Source of the DNA: Tetraselmis striata
Lineage: Eukaryota > Chlorophyta > Chlorodendrophyceae > Chlorodendrales > Chlorodendraceae
DNA: 64,000 nucleotides
Direction: 5' to 3'
Assembly: GCA_006384855.1 (NCBI GenBank)
Contig: VCJN01003269.1
Coordinates: 169,031-233,030 of the forward strand
Below, piece after piece: positions 1-30,852 of this stretch (within the stretch, counting starts at the first letter, position 1; each line of letters opens with the position of its first letter). Both the position numbers and the translations under genes were made by a program. The notes below the pieces were generated by a model. That model worked only from the letters and a program-made list of their open reading frames with translations. It made no database searches and had not been told where the DNA came from.

Positions 1-1965
1 AGTAGTTTTTCTGGTGGTTACAAGATAAAATCATGACAATAATAGCGAGATGGTACCAGGGTGGTACCTGTATGAGTTCCGCGAAAAAATGTCGTCGTGG
101 TGAAGTAGTAGGATAATGATGTCGTAACGCTATTACAAATACATATCACAAAACAGCAAGCACCCCAGGTACAAATACGCGCGTAGTCTGCTCGCCGTAC
201 ACCGTCAGTAGAGCATATCCACGACCAGTATCACGGCTTGCTCACGAGCTTGAAAACGACATTTTAGTGTGCACACAGCACCACCCGTGCACCACAGTCA
301 CGCAAATATTTGACACGGCCACATATTGCCATTTGGGTGTATGTCCATATATTATGGGCGGCCCGCCCACCGGAGAGTGCCAGTAGCACCCTAGTGCGAC
401 GTGCTGATGAGGGTGGCGTAGGGGCAGGTGGGCGGTCCGTGAGGGGGTACAATGTAACTCGGTGGCATGCCGCCGCTGTAACTTCAACAAATCCCACTCA
501 CTCGCTACTTTGACAAGCACCACACCGACCTCGCACTCATGCCGAAGAAGTCAGGTTGAAGGAGGGACATGCGCTCCTCGGGGGGCAATGGGCGCTTTGC
601 GCCATGGCCCCCTACCGCCCAGCCGGCTCCGGGGAGCAGCAATCCTCCATCACCACCGCCGTCGCCACCTGCTACCGCCGCCACCACTACCGCAACGGTC
701 GGACCGCGACAGCTGGCGCATATAGCCACGCTGACGGAGCATGCAGAAGTGGCTCGGAAGCAATCTGTGGACGCCCGCGAGGAGTTGAGGCTAGCTAGAG
801 CGTGGACGTCTTTTAGACGAGGCCGCTAAACGGGAGCGCGACGCGGCTGCTTGCCCAGGCGGGCGCATTCAAAAAAGAAATACGGACCTTGCAACGACCT
901 CTGGGTGCCCGTAGCGGTCAACACGCCGGGGCGGGGTGAGGAACCGTGTGCAAGCTACTTGACAGAGGAAGTCAAATGCGGTCCCTCCCCGAGGGTTGAA
1001 GAGACATCGGCGCGATTTTTTGCGGTGGGAGGCAGACGATATGCTCAGAGAATTGTTTACGTAGGTGTCAAGGAGGTGACTCGGGAGAGAGCTACGGCAG
1101 TGCTGGCAGAGTTCATGGAGTAGAGGTACTTGCCAAAAGAGGAGAAGCTACATGTCGCCGAGGAGTCAAGTGCTCCTATGCTGGTGGACGACAATGCGTT
1201 TGTATACGTATGTAGAAGACACACACACTACACACACGAGCGTGCTAGTGCCATCCGTGTGCAGTAGTGCGGCATGGGTACCCAGAAGTACCAAGCTTTC
1301 AAGAATCACACTTCTAGCACACGTGTGGATGCTGAGGATAATGGGACAATCACGAGGAAATGGAAGGAGAGTCTATATCTATGATGTGCAAATGATTTAT
1401 AGTAACTATATGATTTCAAACATATATTTCTGTCGCCGATTCATAACTATATATAAGTGTATATATACATGTACATATACACATGCTTTGATGTGCATCC
1501 CGATGCAGCGTGCGACCTTCTTTGACACTCACATTCAAAGAGTGGACATGAGCCGAGCAGCGTGGGGTAGTTGCTTATTCATGTTTCAAGCTATCTTTGC
1601 TTCGATCAGCTATGGCGACCTATGATATGCTACTGAAAATAGGAAAGCATGATTTTGCCTCCGCAACCGTGTCAAATGTTCGTGTGACGTGCTTTTAAAG
1701 TTCGAATCCAAAAAGTACTACCCTTGTACATGGTTTTTGGCACCGTTGCAACCTCTGCTACACCGTTGTAGTATGTGGCGGCCTCACGCCGTGATCGTGT
1801 GCACGGCATAAAAAGTTGCGCATATTGGCCGTGGACCCCCGCCGCATAGTTAAGTAGCAAGCCTCAAGCACGGTGCACATCGCTCAAGGGACTTCAAGGA
1901 TTCTACGGCGAATAACTACGTTTCCTTGTACTTGCTGCTGCAAGACTTAATTTCTCACCCACGTT
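1..1965. other. No confirmed gene; coding-like fragments
   Basis: Short plus-strand open stretches at 569-829 (proline/alanine-rich start, then an Ala/Glu/Arg segment suggesting a helix) and 851-1123 cannot be joined into a gene model and resemble no family I recognise. The 1380-1500 part is AT-rich with TATA-type low-complexity sequence. Decayed mobile DNA is the likeliest explanation, as inference only. Confidence 0.3.
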
Positions 1966-2216
1966 AAAAGAAAAGTTCGCCCCGGGTCATCGGCCGAAAG
2001 CCGCCCCGACACTTGACCTCATGCGCGCCAACTGCAGTCGTAGGTCTGGCATAGCCATTCGACCATTGCCTCATTCGAACCCCGAAGGGCTAATGCATCA
2101 ACTGGGTACACTACCCGGAATACGGCCCGGTCAACATTGCTCTGAAATGACAGAGCCGGGAATCGATCCGAAGGACCTCCTGAGTAGGATAAGATACCAC
2201 CGCTCTACCGAGCGGA
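1966..2216 (-). mobile_element. tRNA-derived SINE, copy 1
   Basis: Read on the minus strand, the element starts with a tRNA-like head: an A-box-like GCTCGGTAGAGCGG near 2210 and a B-box-like GGATCGATTCC near 2165. The body that follows is shared with the copy at 2363-2606, including GCATTAGCCCTTCGGGG and GAATGAGGCAATGGTC. The two copies differ at scattered positions, so this is an old dispersed family and not an assembly artefact. The head looks like a RNA polymerase III promoter; whether it is active is unknown. Confidence 0.7.
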
Positions 2217-2362
2217 CACACAACGAGGCATGTGCTGTTGTGGGCTTACGGCCTATTAAGCGCGACAAAAGTCAAATCGAAATTAATACACGACTATACT
2301 AATACCGCCCACATGACCATAAATAAAAATAGGCTGTGCATATACAGTAAAAGTACATCCCT

Positions 2363-2606
2363 TGTCTGCTCGGTTGAGCGGTCGTCTCGTACGCGAGAGG
2401 TCCGGATATCGATTCCTGGCCGATGCATTTTCGGCAATATCGTCCCGGCGTGTCCTGAGTTTCCCCGGTTGACGCATTAGCCCTTCGGGGTGCGAATGAG
2501 GCAATGGTCTAAGGGCTATGCCATATCTACGACCGCAGTTGGCGCAAGAGGTCAAGTGACGGGGCGGCTTCGGCCGATGTCCCGGGGCGAACTTTACTTT
2601 ACTTTT
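2363..2606 (+). mobile_element. tRNA-derived SINE, copy 2
   Basis: This copy is homologous to the one at 1966-2216 but inverted. Its tRNA-like head contains CTGCTCGGTTGAGCGG and a B-box-like GATATCGATTCC. The shared body ends in CCCGGGGCGAACTTT followed by a short TTTACTTTTAC tail. About 146 bases without recognisable content separate the two copies. Confidence 0.7.
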
Positions 2607-4574
2607 ACGGTAAAATTGTGCACGCTGCTGTATACATCTGCCCTTTTCATACGTTGCTACTGTACTGTCTATCTTGCACTCAGGGCTACGCGGCATGGGT
2701 TACTGCAATGAGTGTAGCACTTCGCCGACCGGACCCCTACATGTACCACCAAAAAAACAGATTTTCATCCCGATCGGCGGCCGGCCACATATCGCAGACG
2801 ACGAACCCCTCGGCCAGCCCGATGAGGTCGGGGGGTGCGCCGAGCGGCACGGCGGAGATGGTGAAGGTTGGGTACAAGGTGTCGGACCTCTCGGCGCATA
2901 ACTCGCTAAAGTTTGCTTGCCCTTTTAGTGACGTCGCTACTACTGGCGTCGAAATTAATGCGGAGCGCCCGAAAAACCGAAGAACGAACCACCGTAGGGT
3001 GGATACCGTATGTGCAAAGCGGCAGTGGCATGAGAGCTCGGATGAGAGCGTGGGTCTCGCGCGGAGATCGACGGCTAGCGTCGGCGGCTGAAATTCAGTG
3101 GGCGAGGGATGGGAAGGTGTCGGTACGCATAAATATTGCTACGCTAGTAGGCGGCAGCTAAACGCAGACACGACTTCCATACCATCGTATGAGGGTCGTG
3201 AGTGGCAGGCTAGCAAGCAAAGGTGCGGGTTCTGAGAGGGCGTGGACCCGCCGCGGCACGTGTTGCATCTGGCACGCGGCCTGATCCTTGGCATATCGAA
3301 ACGTGTCCCTAAGCACTCCACGCTCCCCCGAACTGTTGCACGAGCATAAAAGAAAGGCGCTACACGTTGTGTGGCATCCATCCTGACCTCGCGTGGCCTT
3401 GTGTCACCAGCAGTTACATGCCGCCAGCTCGCTACTGAGGCCAATGGTGCGATCGCGAGCGGCAATTGGTGGCACTGCTAGATACCGCCTGAGATGCTCC
3501 CCAGATTCATTCAGGACATGATTTTGTCGGTTTATAACGTACCATTACGGGGATTTGAGGGACTGCGAATGGGAAGCACTCTGAAAAATATGCTGATTAA
3601 CACTGCGCAGTCAATGCAGCAAATGCTGCACTGAGTGCAGTACCCGTAGACAGACAGTTGCATTATCAATTATTTATGCGATAATACACACCGTGCGTAT
3701 GCTGATACAATAACGAATAGTCAGTGAGTGGTCGGTCCGTCAGTGCTAATACCGGTATGGCGACTGCGTACGCGTACGGTATAAATAGTCGCTATATATC
3801 ACACATACATGATTACAAATACGGCTATAAGAAGAATGATGTCGGACGATCGCGATAATGAATAAAGCACAAACTACCCACGCACCATATAGGTATTTTA
3901 GACCCCTGGGCCATCGAACCCGGCAGCGACAAAATATATATGACAGCGGCATCCTCTGGCGTGGGGCATATTGCAGATGATATATATTATGTACCATCAA
4001 ATATAAATACGGAAAGAGCACTTCACACACTGGTGACTGGTATTGGGCTGTAGCCACATACATGTATACCCAAACGGGGTGGGGTAATGCCCTCAGCCAC
4101 GTGATCTCCACACGCGCAGCCGCAGCCGCGCCTGCATTTAAGACTACACCCCCCTCCTCTCTCCCCCTTTCCCTCTCCCTCTCATGCACGTTAATTTGGG
4201 ATCCCGCATGTCGCATTGCAATGTCACAGTGTATTTTTTGGCGGTACAAACTGTCGTGCGGCGTGAGCAGCACCCGGGTGCAAGTGCTAACAGGTGCCGG
4301 CGGCGGTGATGAGCGTGGCGCCAAAGGCATGTATAGCAGCTCCCCCCCCCTGCAGGAACATGTTGGGACCGACACATCTGCAGCACTAAACCGAATGGTA
4401 GGTAGCTATGGCTCAATGCTCTCGATGCGCCACGGTGAAAGGATTCCGCGACGGCGGCGGCCGTTTTTGCAAAAGGCGAGGCAGCCTCCTCGTCAGTGAC
4501 TGCTGGAGGAAGAAATGGATCATTCCAGACTTGAAAGGAAACATAAATACCGGAATATAATCAGATGCGCATTA
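2607..4574. other. Intergenic; one coding-like fragment
   Basis: No gene can be modelled. A minus-strand stretch at about 2744-2900 is open without an ATG and reads like real protein (it contains TISAVPLGAPPDL and GFVVCDMWPAAD). It may be an orphan exon or transposon remnant. I see no other RNA or gene signal. Confidence 0.3.
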
Positions 4575-4579
4575 TTACA
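4575..4579 (-). terminator. TGTAA poly(A) signal candidate
   Basis: TGTAA on the minus strand, about 128 bases after the stop codon of the kelch-TM-RING gene. TGTAA is the dominant poly(A) signal of chlorophyte algae. The match is short, so position is the main support. Confidence 0.4.
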
Positions 4580-4706
4580 GCCCATCGCTGCAGCGCCACG
4601 CTGTTGTGGCGCTTTTATTGCCGCACTGCCTTCTCCTCCAGGATCCCTAATGCCAGTGGCAACATAGCACTACAGCAGCAGCTCGCCATCCCAGCCGCAG
4701 GCTGCT

Positions 4707-23495
<18,789 letters not shown>

Positions 23496-24435
23496 GCTCT
23501 GTACAAGGGACCCGAGCCCTGCAGCGGCGCCAGGAGTGAGCCGGTCGGGAGCGCCGTGGCAGCTCAGGTAGAGGGACGACGGGGGTGGGGAGGAGGAGGA
23601 GTACGACAGGAAGCCCTGCTGGTCTGGCCCAGTCAGTATATGCACCTCGAATACGGGTTCCTGGTACCGGTACTGGTAGCGACCACTACGGCAAGGATCA
23701 GCCATACTTCCGAGCATTACTTCCGAGACAGTTAGCGACTAGCAGCGTGACTATATTACGACCGGCATCGTCCATATGTATATACGACATATGTATCAGA
23801 TTATTCATTTCCCTCTCTTACTGGTCTCTTTATTCGCTGGATACCGGCGCTATCTAATCCTTATCACCGGTGCTATTTATTCGCTGGATACCGTAGTAGT
23901 AGCTCATCGATGTGCGGTACCAGCACAGTGCTGAAGTCGCGCCAGCAAGTATCGGTTTTGCGAGAAGCGCATCGGGCGATCCCGACGAGCGATCCCGACG
24001 GATATAAATAAGGATATCTTATGGTAATGGAGGCTACCGCCAAGAATATTAGCGCTAATTATGGCCGACGAATGCAGGTTTTGCCTGCTCGCGTTGCAAA
24101 ATGCGTCGCGCCGATGCCGAGTCGTCGCGGATGATAGCAGCAAGCTGTTCGTCACGTGTTCCTGCCGGCCGGCCGGCCGGCCGGACGCCGTGGCGTGATC
24201 GTGAAGGCAGATTCACTTCTTCGCTCGCCCGAATACAGCAGAGCTCCGAATAGCGGGTTCGCTGTGCCTCACAGCCAGTTCCGTGACACTGCCCGTGGGG
24301 GTCGCTATCACCCGCCTGGCCTTGCAGTGCCTGCCTGGTGCGGCTTGTGTACACAGCAGCCTCCGAAGCCCTTATCCCCTACCAGAACCTGCGCTCCAGC
24401 GCTTGCCGACTGCCGCCCGCCAACGTACGTGGGCA
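23496..24435. other. Divergent intergenic region
   Basis: This 0.94-kb gap separates the start codons of the minus-strand RING-H2 gene and the plus-strand CCR4-like gene, so both promoters should lie here. Visible are a duplicated TTTATTCGCTGGATACCG (23829, 23876), a GCGATCCCGACG duplication near 23970 and five tandem CCGG units at 24166-24185. No TATA box can be assigned with confidence. Confidence 0.5.
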
Positions 24436-27384
24436 ATGGACATTGACACCGGCCCGAGTAACAAGCGCCTTTGGCAACGCGACGGCCAAGGCTCGCTAGG
24501 TGCACCTGCTCACTTGAACGCTCGACTGTTCGCCGCGGCCTGCCTGCTTTGGTGTTTCGTGTGCAGTGCTTGCGTGGTGCCACGGCATCCTGGGCTGGCG
24601 TGGTCTGCTCAGGTCTCGAACCTGGGCATATTCGAAGTCTCGACGCGTTTGTGTCTCGTCAGGGGATTCCGAGAACGGGCGTCGCCGTCACGAGGATCGG
24701 GGCAGAGGACGGGGGCGGAGGGGAGGCGTTGCGTCGTCCGCGAGCACACAGCATATGCTCAGGACGGGCAGGCCAGGCAACAGCTGGGCTCCATACGCGC
24801 ATGCAGGGGCGCCGACGGGCACCGACGCTAGGCGCAGCAACTCTGCGCCAGCAGGACGCCATGCCCCGCGCGGTGGCTACAACAGGGCCCACAGCGGTGC
24901 CGGATTTCGAGGTGGGCGGTCTGGTGGGCGTGGCCACAGGCCGCAGTCATCCACACCGGAGCAGGTCCATCGTCAGCGGCGCTGGGTCAACGTTCAGGTT
25001 GGGTGCACCTGCGGCTGCAACATCACGCGTGTATGTCCAGCATGCCGCTGTCGCGCCCGTTGCTCGACACCTGATGCCGCATTTGTGGTCTGTTCCGTGC
25101 ATGTGTCAACCAAGGGGCCGCCTGCAGGCGCCAACAGCGCACGCCTCACGGTCATGACATACAACACTCTGGCAGACTATTTGGTACATCGCCTTCATAT
25201 CTTGTAGCATCCACCCTGAACCAAGCCTCCCGCCAGCATACTTCACGGTACCCGACTTGTTTAAAGCTCCGCAAACATGCGTCATGACCACTGTGCGTGC
25301 GGCTTAGGCCGATCGTCACCGGCAAGAGCTCTACCGCCGCATCCCTCGCGCTTTTCTGGAGTGGAGCTACAGATGCGAACTGATAATCGCCGAGATTCTG
25401 TTCCACCAGCCGGACGTGGTATGCCTCCAGGAGGTGGATCACATGGAGGATTTCCAGCGCGGGCTAGAGCCCCACGGGTGCGATGAACGGCGCCACCATG
25501 CGGAGTATCCCATGCCTGCGATGCCGGATGTCACCGTGCCGCAGTTGCGCCATCCGCTGACATGCTCGGTGTTTGCCAGGTATAAGGGCTACTACACAAA
25601 GCGGACGAACGATCGCCAGGATGGGTGCGCAATATTCTGGTGAGCTGCATGCGCTGAAATGCAGACTAGGCATCCATATCCTCAACCTCTGAGAAGCCCT
25701 CGGCGGCCGGTGGGCGCAAGCGCCGACCTCTAAAGGATATGCGAATTATTTTGACTGAGATTCCGCTCAGCATGTGCACGATTCAGAGGCACCGCTGTTG
25801 AGGAACTGCTCTTCTCACGGGGCTACTGGGGCTACGAGCAATGGACTAAATGCGATGCGCTCCAACAGGCAAGCCTCAAAGCTGGAGCTGGCTGCCGCTA
25901 GCGGGATGGAGTTCCAGGACCATGACCTCCGTGACAACGTCGCGCAGATTGCCCAATTTCGGTGCACGCTGCCTCCAGCAGCTGGATGCGATGGTGGCGC
26001 GCCACAGCCCCCCCAGGAGTTTGATATTCTGGTCGCCAACACGCACCTGCTCTTCAACCCTAAACGAGGCGACATCAAGGTGCTTTTTTATTCTGTGTGG
26101 GGACTCCCACGTCTGTTACACGATAAGATCAATGAAAACCCGCTTTGGCACTCGTGAAATGCTTGCAATACGTCATCGCTCTGCGAACATTCAGTGTCGC
26201 CAGTCAGGGTGGTATTACATGACTGTTATAGTTGCTCAAGCAATGATATTGTCCGCCTGTGCCGCACCATGACAGGTCGCACAGCTCCGTCTGATAATGG
26301 ACCAACTGCGTGCACGCATGGATTCAACCGCATCGCCAACCGTAGCCGTGCTTGTAGGGGATTTGAATTGTGAACCAGGTGCGAGCCCGCAAAGTTGGTG
26401 TCGAATACTGAACAGTTTGATGGCGCACGGGCGTCATGTCTGACTGTCAGTCCGTACCAACTGTGCTGTTTTCCACGTAGGCAGCGCCATCTACCGGTAT
26501 CTTTCCACCGGCCGCCTGGACTGCGGTAGTACCGACAGGCGATATCTCTCTGCTGGGTACCACTACATGCGCAGCAATCAAGGTATGAGTCCATCCTGCC
26601 CGGGCGCATCCCCTGTCACTGCGCCGATTCGGCATGCAGGGCTTGGTGTGCGCTGTGCTAACAAGATGCGCGTGCCGTGCTGTGACCTCAGGCTTGCTCG
26701 CAAATGGGTGGGGTGACGAGCACATCACGGTTGCCACCGGGAGGGCCTGGATTGGTACTTACCTGCCAGCAGCGGCCTCTGTTGGATGCACACTCCTGAC
26801 TTGTGTAAAATGAATTGCAATTGGTCAGTCCTGCTGTCCATGCCTGCTTCATTCATGTGTGTCGACATTCGATTGCTGCCTGACAGGCGACGGAGATGGC
26901 TCTGGTGAAATGGACGGCGATGACGCCATGGGAGAGCTGCAGGTTGGGTCGGTAGTGCAGCATGGGATGCAACTGATCAGCTGCCATGCCAGCGCCGCTG
27001 GCAGAGAGCCAGAGGTTACGACGCTCCACGACCAAGCACAGACGACGGTGGACTACATCTGGATGACACCGCGATCAAAATTGTGCCCAGACTTGCGCGG
27101 CGACATCGCTGTCCCTCTGCACAATCAAACCTACCGCATGGCCACAGCCAGGGTGGTGGCTGCGTTGCTGCCACCGCCGGTTGCACTGCTTCGCTACGGG
27201 TGTTGACCGGCCCCTCATTGCACTCGTGACAAGGTTGCAGCGAACTCCTGTGCTTCCGAGGCTTACAAGTGTTGGTGATTTGCTCTGCTGCTGCTGCAGG
27301 CTGCCGAGCAAGATGCTGGGAAGTGACCACCTGTCGCAGGTCTGCGAGCTGCTCGTTGAGGTGGTGGCTGCTGATGGCCAGTGA
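24436..27384 (+). CDS. CCR4/Angel-family exonuclease-endonuclease-phosphatase protein
   Basis: Ten exons join in phase into about 563 residues: 24436-24499, 24663-25183, 25308-25477, 25580-25639, 25869-26079, 26276-26378, 26481-26582, 26692-26754, 26887-27199, 27300-27384. The N-terminus is Arg/Gly-rich and precedes RRWV, a feature of plant CCR4-like proteins. The catalytic domain follows with LTVMTYNTLADYL (~183-195), CLQEVD with its metal-binding Glu (~237), DGCAIFW, VGDLN with its Asp (~371), a TTVDYIW stretch and a C-terminal GSDH (~543-546). These are the signature residues of the family, whose members remove mRNA poly(A) tails or process 2'-phosphates. No leucine-rich repeat precedes the domain, so it is nearer the Angel/plant CCR4-like branch than CNOT6. 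The first exon is tentative; everything from 24663 on is well supported. Confidence 0.88.
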
Positions 27385-28109
27385 TGCCTCCGAGGGGACT
27401 GTGAAGGAATAGTAGCTAGGTGTAGCTAGCTGGTCCGCATGCTGGTGCCTTGGGGATTCGTGACAGCTGCTACCATCAGCCACTGTCATTGATTTTCATC
27501 ATCACTGCTAATTTTCTGGATGAGCATGTCCCTACAATGTACATATATCCTTGTCTCTGACTATATGCTTTGCCATTGCATTGCCAAGCACATGTTATTT
27601 TGCATTCCAGCAGGTCGAAGAGGCGGGGGGGAAGGTGGGGGGGGGGGGGGGGGGACATTGTCGGGTATTTCAAACACCATCAGGGACAACAAAGTAAAGC
27701 TAAGACTTTCGGCCTGCAACAAAGCGCACTGGTGGTGTAAATTTGCCTGTACACTGGTACTTCATATTTGAAGACATCGACTGTCAAATTAATTGCCACT
27801 AAGTATGTATCGATTGCATGATTGCTGCCGTTTTACGGTGGTGTTAGGGATCGATGGATGGAGAATATCCGGCTGGAGATCATGGCGGGCTGTGAGTCGT
27901 TCACAGGAGAATACAACTGAGAATACAACTTAATTAGGATTGCTCGGAATTAGCAGTATTACATATTGATAGCAATTATTATATTAATACATCATGTACT
28001 ACAAGTTGCGATGACAAAGAACCAGCATAAATAAATAGGTAGCGACTATATATGTCTGCTATGAAAAAATGAAACACATAATATATACAGTATGTTACCT
28101 GTATGTGCA
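27385..28109. other. 3' flank of the CCR4-like gene
   Basis: It contains a G run at about 27634-27653 and a TGTAA at 27736-27740, which could be a distant poly(A) signal. The remainder is AT-rich and without a recognisable feature. Confidence 0.4.
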
Positions 28110-30275
28110 TACAGCAGCCCACAAAAGTCTCTGCATGTTTTATGGGTATGATTTGGGTTTGGTGGTTTCTAGTCGGTAAACCCACGCAAAGTCTACGCCG
28201 TCGCAGCCATTGCGAGGATAACCATGAAAGAGTGTGCACATGGTGTGCTAGGGCCAATGCGACGGCGCGCGTGGCGCGCGCGGAGCCTGTTATGCGGCAC
28301 TACCAGTGTAAGAAGTGCAGGACTGGGTGCAATACCGAGAGAAACTGGTCCAAATACGTGCTGCACCGACGGCCGGGCTGTGAACGGTTTGAGCGCATGG
28401 TACGCCGACATTTGGACACAAAGAACCGCCGTGTTTTTCTCCCATGGTCGCCGAGGTACATGTGTTGGCCACCTACCCCATACCGCGCGGCGCATAGTCT
28501 GGAGTCTATGGTCAGCTAGCGGGCTGCATGCGACATTTGCAAACTGGGTGTTCGCCCTGCAAAGAGCAGTAATATTGCAATCACGTTTTAATTCATAGCA
28601 TTTTGCCGTTTTTTATCAGATTGGGCTGTAAAATATTGCGATGGAAACGCCCGTGACCTGCGCTTTCCAACGCACTAACTTACAGCCCAATCAAATAGAA
28701 CGTCGAAATGTTATGGCCTGCCAAAGTTACCGCCCGCCCCTGTTTTGGCATATGCGACGGACGGAAGCTACCCCACCAACAAGTTGCCCCTTATTCATCG
28801 CCCGTTTTTTCTGTGGTTTTAGCCATTTGCCAAACAATACTGGTGTAAGTCGCGCTAGGATTATATTCTTTCTGCTTATGTTACCCTGTTGCGACCCGTT
28901 TTACACCATTCCACAAAATTCTTTGCACATGGCAATCCGCGCGCATACTCGCCTTGGTTCCCAGCAAGCAATGGGGCCACGGGTCCATGGAGCTTGTAAT
29001 CCCGTGTATGCAAGCCTCCTGCGCGAAGGAGACAGCCCTTTCTCCCGGTTATCGCACTTTTAGAATTGTTCTCCGCGAATGGCATTGTTTGGCACATGGC
29101 TAAAACCACAGGGAAACCGGGCGATGAATAGGGGGCAACTTGTTGGCGGGGTAGCTTCCGTCCGTCGCATATGTCTGCGCGCTGCCGGTGGCAGGTGGAC
29201 GTATGCATGCGCTGTAAGACGACCGAGCTTGGAATGAGCCTGATCCATGCACCCTACCGATGCAATGCATGGCATTTCCATGAGAGTGTGCCAATAATGC
29301 CGTCGTGGTGATGGGGCCAATCAGCCCACAAATTTCCAAGCTGCAAGATAAGCGCCGTTGCCCGCGCCTCGCTGGGTGAGTGCCACAAAGTGCCTTCGAT
29401 TCCATAGGTGCATGCTTGTACCGCCCGCACCATAGGCTAAGCGCGGGCCGCCCCCCTAGACAACATACAATCTCGCCACTGTTGCACTAAAGGTCTGTGC
29501 GCATGTTGTAACACATGTCACCCATCATCCAAGGGGAATAGCCAAAATGATGACGGGGTCCACGCGATGTGGAGACCGATCCAAGGGGTCCTCGCGCCTG
29601 GGAGCTTGCGTGGAAGGGCACAGTACATCCCCCCATCATGCGCCCCCACCCACAGTGAGTGGGCTGGCTGGGATACCAGGACAGGAGGGTAACTTTGACA
29701 TGCCATAACATTTCGACGTTTTAATATTAGATTGGGCTGTAAGTTAGTGCGTTGGAAAGCGCAGGTAACGGGCTTTTCCATAGCAATAACTTACAGCCCA
29801 ATCTGATGAACCGGCGAAATGCTATGAATTAAAACGTGATTGCAATATTACTGCTCTTTGAAGGGCGAATAGCCAGTTTGCAAATGTCACATGTAGCCCG
29901 CTAGCTGACCATAGACTCCAAACTATGCGCCGCGCGGTAGTATGGGGTAGATGGCCAACATATGTATTTCGGCGACCATGGGAGAAAAACACGGCGGTTC
30001 TTTGTGTCCAAATGTCGGCGTATCGTGCGCTCAACCGTTCACAATCCGTCGTAAGTGCAGCACTTGTTACACTGATAGTGCCGCATGACAGGCGCCGCGC
30101 GCGCCACGAGCGCCGTCGCATTGGCCCTAGCACATCATGTGCACGCTCTTTCATCATGGTTATCCTCGCAAGCAATGGCTGCAACGGCGTAGACTATGCG
30201 TGGGTTTACCGACTAGAAGCGACCAAACCCAAATCATACCCATAAAACATGCAGAGACTTTTGTGGGCTGCTGTA
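28110..30275. mobile_element. Nested palindromic (foldback-like) element
   Basis: Left arm 28110-28745 and right arm 29680-30275 are inverted copies; for example ACAGCAGCCCACAAAAGTCT at 28111 recurs in reverse at the right end. The right arm lacks about 57 bases present in the left. A second inverted pair lies inside: 28750-28838 and 29083-29172. Each outer arm also holds a short hairpin bounded by GATTGGGCTGTAA and its complement. The left arm has an open frame with a cysteine pattern (VCTWC, then YQCKKC) reminiscent of transposase C-termini. The central ~500 bases have no recognised gene. Confidence 0.7.
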
Positions 30276-30852
30276 TTTCGCCGCTCCTGGCTATACGACT
30301 ACTGGCGGTGGCTCTGTGAACTTTTTGGTTACAGGGAGAGCGTCGTCCGGAGAATGCACGCGGTGGCTCTGTCGTGGCTCCGCCCACTGTAGTTGCTGCC
30401 TTCAGCCCTTCAGTTTTCGCAGGCGACGTCAGCGCCGTGTCAGCAGCGAATCCACCGACGGATCGTCGAACGGCGTAGTGTCGTCAGCATGTGAGGAGCG
30501 CATAGGAGCTCAGCAGGCACCTGTACCAAGCAGTGCCCGCAGCAGAGAGGTACGAGAGCTCCGTACATGCAGGGAGAGTTCCCCGCCAGCTGCTGCTCGT
30601 TAGGAATACAGACCGCGCCACCCCGAATACCGCTGTCTATATTGAGCCGCCGTGGGTAACCTCCAGTGAAGCACGCGGAGCCCCCGAAGGCCGGAACGGC
30701 CTGCTTCGCTTATTTATATTACATCTACTTCGCTCCTGCCCCCCAGCAGAATTTGTCTCCGCCACCGCGCTCACTCCGAAGAAAGGCACCGAGTGAGCCC
30801 CCTGTGGCTTTTCTTATATAAGCATCATTGATAAACGCGTGCAGCTATCGAC
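30276..30852. other. Upstream region of the PCC beta gene
   Basis: Lies between the palindromic element and the start codon. It carries no ORF I can support. TTATATAAGCATC at 30812-30826 lies 27-41 bases before the ATG and could be a TATA-like element or 5' UTR. Confidence 0.35.

Noticed and set aside
24283..24831. 182-codon frame overlapping the start of the CCR4-like gene
   Set aside because: It does not lead into the catalytic domain frame. Only the part from the ATG at 24436 to a donor at 24500 fits in phase.
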